The notes under the pieces: model-generated | Databases searched by the model: none | The model's input: the letters and a program-made list of their open reading frames with translations, nothing else | What the model was told of the DNA's origin: nothing | Source: Tamarix chinensis | Taxonomy: Eukaryota; Streptophyta; Magnoliopsida; Caryophyllales; Tamaricaceae | Assembly (NCBI GenBank): GCA_030549775.1 | Contig: CM060180.1 | Coordinates: forward strand, 85,201,172-85,265,171 | Direction of reading: 5' to 3' | Length of the DNA: 64,000 nucleotides | Program-made: the position numbers and the translations under genes | Part shown: positions 59,801-64,000 of the stretch, one piece after another | Numbering within the stretch: position 1 is the stretch's first letter | How the letters are laid out: every line of letters begins with the position of its first letter

Positions 59801-60900
59801 CTTTTTTAAAACTCCATTGTAATAAAAAGAAATTAGCCAAAAAATAACATAAGCATAACTCAACCTTTCTCTCATAAACAAAACTCAAAGGAAAATGAAG
59901 ATAAAATCTCTAACCCTTCTCAAAGCTTAATCCTTCTTTGCTTAATAGAAGCAAAAGAGAACTAAAAGTAGGATCAAAAGAAGAAAAGAGAGACACTACC
60001 TGACCAATAAAGGAAGAAAATAGGAGCAAGTCACTGTTTTCTCAATAGAGAGTAAAAAGAAGAAAAATGGACAATGCTCAACACTTTGAAAATTTTTCCA
60101 AGGGAAAGGAAGAAAAGAGAAGAAAAAAAAGATAAGAAGTAAAATTAAATTAAAAATGGGGTGTATAGAAGAGTTTGGGTTAACGCATATTGATCGAATC
60201 CCAATTAGAATTCCAAAAAAACTCAACAATATTCAACAAATTCAAAAAGGGAAACAAGAATAGGGTTTATCAGGGTTGTTCGATCTAAATCCTCTAATTA
60301 GAGAATAACAGAGGTTGCTAGAATCCCAACAATAACTAATGCAAGCTGTGAGAAATAAGCAAGCGTAAATATTTGTTTTCATCACATGAAAATTGAAGTA
60401 AGAGTTGTATTTTTATTACATCAATTGAAGGCTTTCTATAGGGCAACAACTAGCCAAAAATAGGCATTAAACATTGGAGCAATGGTTGAATTAGAGGTGA
60501 TTATGGCGTGGATTAATGGTGAAAATCACCATTGATGGTTAACGAATGCAAACTTGAGTGGCTAGTGAAGAAGAAGGTATGATATGGGGGAGAGAGATAG
60601 TCAGTGGGTGTGATGTGTTTGAAGACATGATTTTAGTGAAGAAGTTTTAGGTTTGGGCTTGGGTTTTGTTGAGGTAAAGAAGAAAAGGATGCTGATTCAG
60701 GAGTTGGAAAGGTGGGCCGATGAAGGATTAGGTAAAGTAGAGATTAGGTTTGGTTCTGAATTTTGAGTTAGCTGCTTAACACCCAAATTACAATATAAAA
60801 TAATAATAATAAAATTTCTAATTGGCCAACAGTGCCATTATTACTAATATTAATCTTAAACTAAGATATATCTGCTCAGCAACAGATCACGGTTCTTCAT
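56836..60900. other. Unassigned AT-rich DNA
   Basis: About 4 kb with no reliable coding block, LTR pair or TSD. It is continuous with 39480-40349 before the CRM-2 insertion. Short open frames (57703-57987, 58177-58416, 59996-60229) have no recognisable motif and biased composition. A degenerate repeat cluster lies at 59030-59420. The part 60230-60930 could be the 3' LTR of the minus-strand element on its right, but no LTR ends were found. Confidence 0.45.
59030..59420. repeat. Degenerate short repeats (GATTGACTAGTTT type)
   Basis: Roughly a dozen loose copies, in both directions, of a word like CCAATCAATTAGT or CCGATTGACTAGTTTG. Examples are near 59112, 59160, 59190, 59255, 59330 and 59385. 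The copies are too diverged to fix a unit length. Confidence 0.5.
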
Positions 60901-60969
60901 AGCAACAGGTATGGATTTTTATTCTTACTTTTAGTGCTAAATTATTTTTTTTGCTCAATTATCTTGCAA

Positions 60970-62200
60970 AGTAGAAACACAATGATAGTTAATTATTTTT
61001 TCACAATTACTAAAGTTTTGTTTGGTAAGGTTGCTAAGAGTATTTGGGGTTTCATCATCCCCCTTCTTAAAAAGGTTCTAGCGATCTATTTTATAGGCAT
61101 TGTCATTAATGGTCTCAAAAATATTAAAGGGAATGTCACCCCTATGGGCAAGTTTGGATTTCCTTTGAGTAGGAAACCTTTCTTTGTGTAACTGGACCTA
61201 TATAAGATCTCCTAGAGTGAATAGAATCTTCTTGTGGTGTTTATTTGCTGCATTTTCCATTTGATGGTTGCGTTGGTTTATCTGTCTGGCCACCGACTCT
61301 TGTAAATCTCTAATGGAATAGGCCTTGCATTCTACATCAAAGTTAGTATAATTAGTTGTAGGCAAAGGCATACGATCAAATGGTGAGAGAGGGTTAAACC
61401 CATAGACTACTTCAAATGGAATTTGATTGGTGGAGTGGATGGTTTGATTGTATGCAAACTCCACATGTGGTAAGTGAGAGTCCTAATGCTTGAAGTTGTT
61501 ATCTAGGATAGCTCAAAGCATGTTGGTAACAGTGTGATTCACAACTTTAGTTTGACCGTCTGTCTGGGGATGGCAAGTAGTAGAGAATAGCAACTTCATC
61601 CCTAATTTTCTCTATAAGAGTCGCTAGAAGTGGCTAAGGAATTTGACGTTCCTGTCAGATATAATAGTACATGGTACACTATGCAATTGCATAGTATTTT
61701 AGAATAAATAATCAAAATTTGTAGGAGCATCATTAGTGTAGTGACAAGCAATAAAATGTGCCATTTTGAAGGATCGATTGATAACCACCATGATGTTATC
61801 TTTTCTTTTGTTAGACTTGTGCAAACCAAGAACAAAATCCATCAAAATATTAGCCTAAGGTTGTTCAAGAATAGGAAGAGATATGTACAATGCATGTGGC
61901 CTAGAAGTAAATTTAGCATGTTTACAAGACATCCATCAATCACATAATCTTTGCATAGCCCATTCCAAATGAGGCTAATATAAGTGTTCCTTAACAATAA
62001 TCAAAGTTCTGAGATAGCTAAAGTGGCCCATCAGACCTCCACTATAGGCTTCCCGCATAAGCAATTCATGCATAGAACATTTAGGAACACATAATCTATT
62101 TTCATGAAAAAGTAAGACTTCATGAAGGTAGTATTTCCTACCAATAGTAGTTTTACAGGCCTTAAATAATTCTGAGAAATCATTATTACTTGTATACAAT
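60970..62200 (-). pseudogene. CRM-like integrase of a third element, decayed
   Basis: Minus-strand integrase in several broken frames. The zinc-finger part lies at 61975-62199 (HENRLCVPKCSMHELLMREAYSGGLMGHF; the family His of EAHSGG is Tyr). Core pieces lie at 61602-61950, and the block AYNQTIHS..NQIPFEVVYGFNPLSPF at 61198-61464. The RKSKLAHRGDIPF..INDNAYKID part runs to about 61080. It is close to CRM-1/CRM-2 in sequence but clearly a separate family. No CR-type tail is recognisable before the homology fades near 61000. Confidence 0.85.
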
Positions 62201-63480
62201 TCTTAAATGTAGGTAAAACCTAACAAATTATACTTCTTACTTAGAGCATAAACAACAATATTATCACCACTTTTCTTATATTTAACAACTTAGGGGACGG
62301 ATTAAATGAACTAGATCCACATAGCTTGTCTCCTATCTAGTTTATGTTGAGATTTTAAGTATTTGAGAGCTTGGTGGTCAGAATGGATGATGAATTCTTT
62401 ATACCATAAATAATGTTACCAAGTTTCTAAACCCTAAATCAAGGCAAAAAATTCTTTTTCGTAGGTAGAGTAATTAAGAGTAGCACCGCATAGTTTTTCA
62501 TTAAAATAGATGATAGGATTAACCTCTTGAGATAAGATAACCCCAATACCTACTCCCAAAGTATCACTATCAATTTCAAAAGCTTTATCAAAATCAAGAA
62601 GAGATAAAATGGGAGCATTAGTTAAGTTTTCCTTTAATAAGTTAAAGGCATGTTGTTGCACATCTACCCAATTAAACCTAACTTATTTTTTTATGACAGA
62701 GGTAGGGAGAGTGAATATAGTACTAAAATTATGTACAGACCTCAAGTAGAAGCTACACAAGGCATGGAAGCTTCTTACTTCTATGCAGATTTGGGCACAG
62801 GCTAATCTCATATGGCACTTACCTTTTTTTAATCGACGGATATACCATCCTTTCCTACAACAAGTCCAAGGAACACAACACTTTCTAAAAAGAACCTACT
62901 TTTGGATACGTTAGTATATAATTGTTCAATCATAAACACATCAAAAATAGATCATAGATGATTAATGTGCTCTTTATAAGATTTGCTATAGATAAGAATG
63001 TCATCAAAGTATACATTGACGAATTTACCAATAAAATATCTACGCACATAATTCATCAGTCACATGAAGGTACTAGGTGCATTAGACAGGCCGAAGGGCA
63101 TTACAAGCCATTCACAGTGTTTAAAGTTAGTGTTAAAGGTCATTTTCCATTCATCACCAGCCTTCATACGAATCTAGTGGTAGCCACTTTTCATATCAAT
63201 TTTTGAAAATATGATAAAGTCGTGCAATTGGTCAAGCATTTCATCCAGACAAGGAATGGGGTTCCTATATTTAATGGTAATCTTATTAACACCAGTACTA
63301 TCGATACACATATGCTAACTTCCATCCTTTTTAGGAGCTAGCAAAATAGGCACATCATAGGGGCTCATGGATTCTCAAATTTACCCTTTTTCAAGTAAGT
63401 CAATTACCTAACTCTTTAGTTACTTTCTTAGGATTGGCTCTATAAGCAGGCCTATTGGGGATAGACGCTCTAGGCATGAA
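62201..63480 (-). pseudogene. CRM-like RT and RNase H of the third element, decayed
   Basis: The RNase H piece at 62434-62661 keeps LLDFDKAFEIDSDTLG-like, [15 protein letters not shown] and related blocks. RT lies at about 62700-63450, with an intact YFDD in [10 protein letters not shown] (63000-63011) and the MPFGL-type region near 63090. Stops and frameshifts are spread throughout. Confidence 0.87.
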
Positions 63481-64000
63481 ATTAATCTGATGTTTGATTC
63501 CCTTAATAAGGGGAAAACCCTTTTTAAATTTTATCAAGAAAGAATTTATGAAATGGTTTATGTTGGCCCTCATTATTAGGCTTTGTGGTCTTACTTACTC
63601 CTTCCCTCATGCTTTTAAATTCGGCCTACAGTTTAAGTTGATCATCATGGACTTGATTAGGTCAAAAAGGCATTAGAGTTATATTATTATCATCCTTAAA
63701 AAGAGAGTAACTATTCTTATATCCATCATGTGTCACATTTCTATCAAAATGCCATGGCCTACCAAGCAAAACAAGACTAGCGTGCATGGGAATGGCATCA
63801 CACAATACCTTATCCATATATTTCCTGATCTTAATTTTAAGCAGTACGTATTTTTGGACCTTTACCTTACCAGTCTCATTGAGACAATGTAGTTTGTAGG
63901 GCTGGGGGTGCTTTGTGGCCATAATTCCTAATTAAGTAGTTAGATTGGCACTCATGACATTGAATTAGATACCACTATCAATAATCAAACTACATAATTT
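63481..64000 (-). pseudogene. CRM-like protease of the third element, cut by window edge
   Basis: Open piece 63662-63922 (TKHPQPYKLHCLNETGKVKV, IPMHASLVLLGRPWHFDRNVTHDGYKN), matching the protease/linker region of CRM-1 and CRM-2. Upstream, near 63965-63985, IIDSG is the likely active site, followed by a stop. The gag should lie beyond 64000. Confidence 0.82.

Noticed and set aside
60934..61191. 85-residue plus-strand frame as a host gene
   Set aside because: It overlaps the recognisable minus-strand integrase C-terminal remnant and is its antisense shadow.

Overview
The window is plant nuclear DNA, very likely pericentromeric or centromeric heterochromatin of a flowering plant. I found no host protein gene, rRNA or tRNA gene. 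Nearly everything that can be identified is Ty3/gypsy LTR retrotransposon sequence, stacked as nested insertions whose ends can be set by TG..CA termini and 5-bp target-site duplications (TSDs). All comparisons were made by eye on the given sequence; no alignment or database search was run.

Layout, left to right. Positions 1-2589 hold the gag, tRNA-Asp primer site and 5' LTR part of an Athila-type element on the minus strand. A CRM-type element (CRM-1, minus strand, 2590-9617, TSD CTTCC) is inserted in that LTR. A second, heavily decayed Athila-type element on the plus strand runs 10185-11803, resumes at 28373 and reaches its 3' LTR at 33939. It is split by solo LTR C (11809-28367, minus, TSD AAAAG). 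C is itself split by a complete, very young non-autonomous element (14285-26005, minus, TSD ATAGC) with two 5.1-kb LTRs around a 1.5-kb non-coding core, here called the LARD (large retrotransposon derivative). Solo LTR D (35231-39341, plus) sits in the Athila 3' LTR. CRM-2 (40350-56830, plus, TSD CAACC) is split by solo LTR A (43549-53133, minus, TSD CCTAT), and A is split by the truncated element B (44761 to about 49313, plus), which keeps its LTR, tRNA-Met primer site and start of gag. The right end (about 61000-64000, minus) is a decayed pol of another CRM-like element. Positions 39347-40344 and 56836-60900 are AT-rich and unassigned.

Function. CRM-1 and CRM-2 are of the kind that targets centromeres, with a polyprotein that reads through the polypurine tract into the 3' LTR. 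Both are broken by nonsense changes and frameshifts. C, D, A, B and the LARD belong to one superfamily with 4-5 kb LTRs. The gag of B and the remnant next to the LARD polypurine tract point to a Tekay/Del-like chromovirus as the autonomous source.

Most unusual signal. The five giant-LTR lineages share a modular non-coding architecture: a TATA box about 1 kb into the LTR (seen in four), a splice-donor-like site (intact in four), tandem arrays, CCACCGG-containing arrays, a splice-acceptor-like module with a hairpin 40-41 nt upstream, and a 46-nt stem-loop near the LTR 3' end. The stem-loop has the same length in all six copies and shows compensatory base changes. This suggests a structured, possibly spliced, very long LTR-encoded RNA leader.
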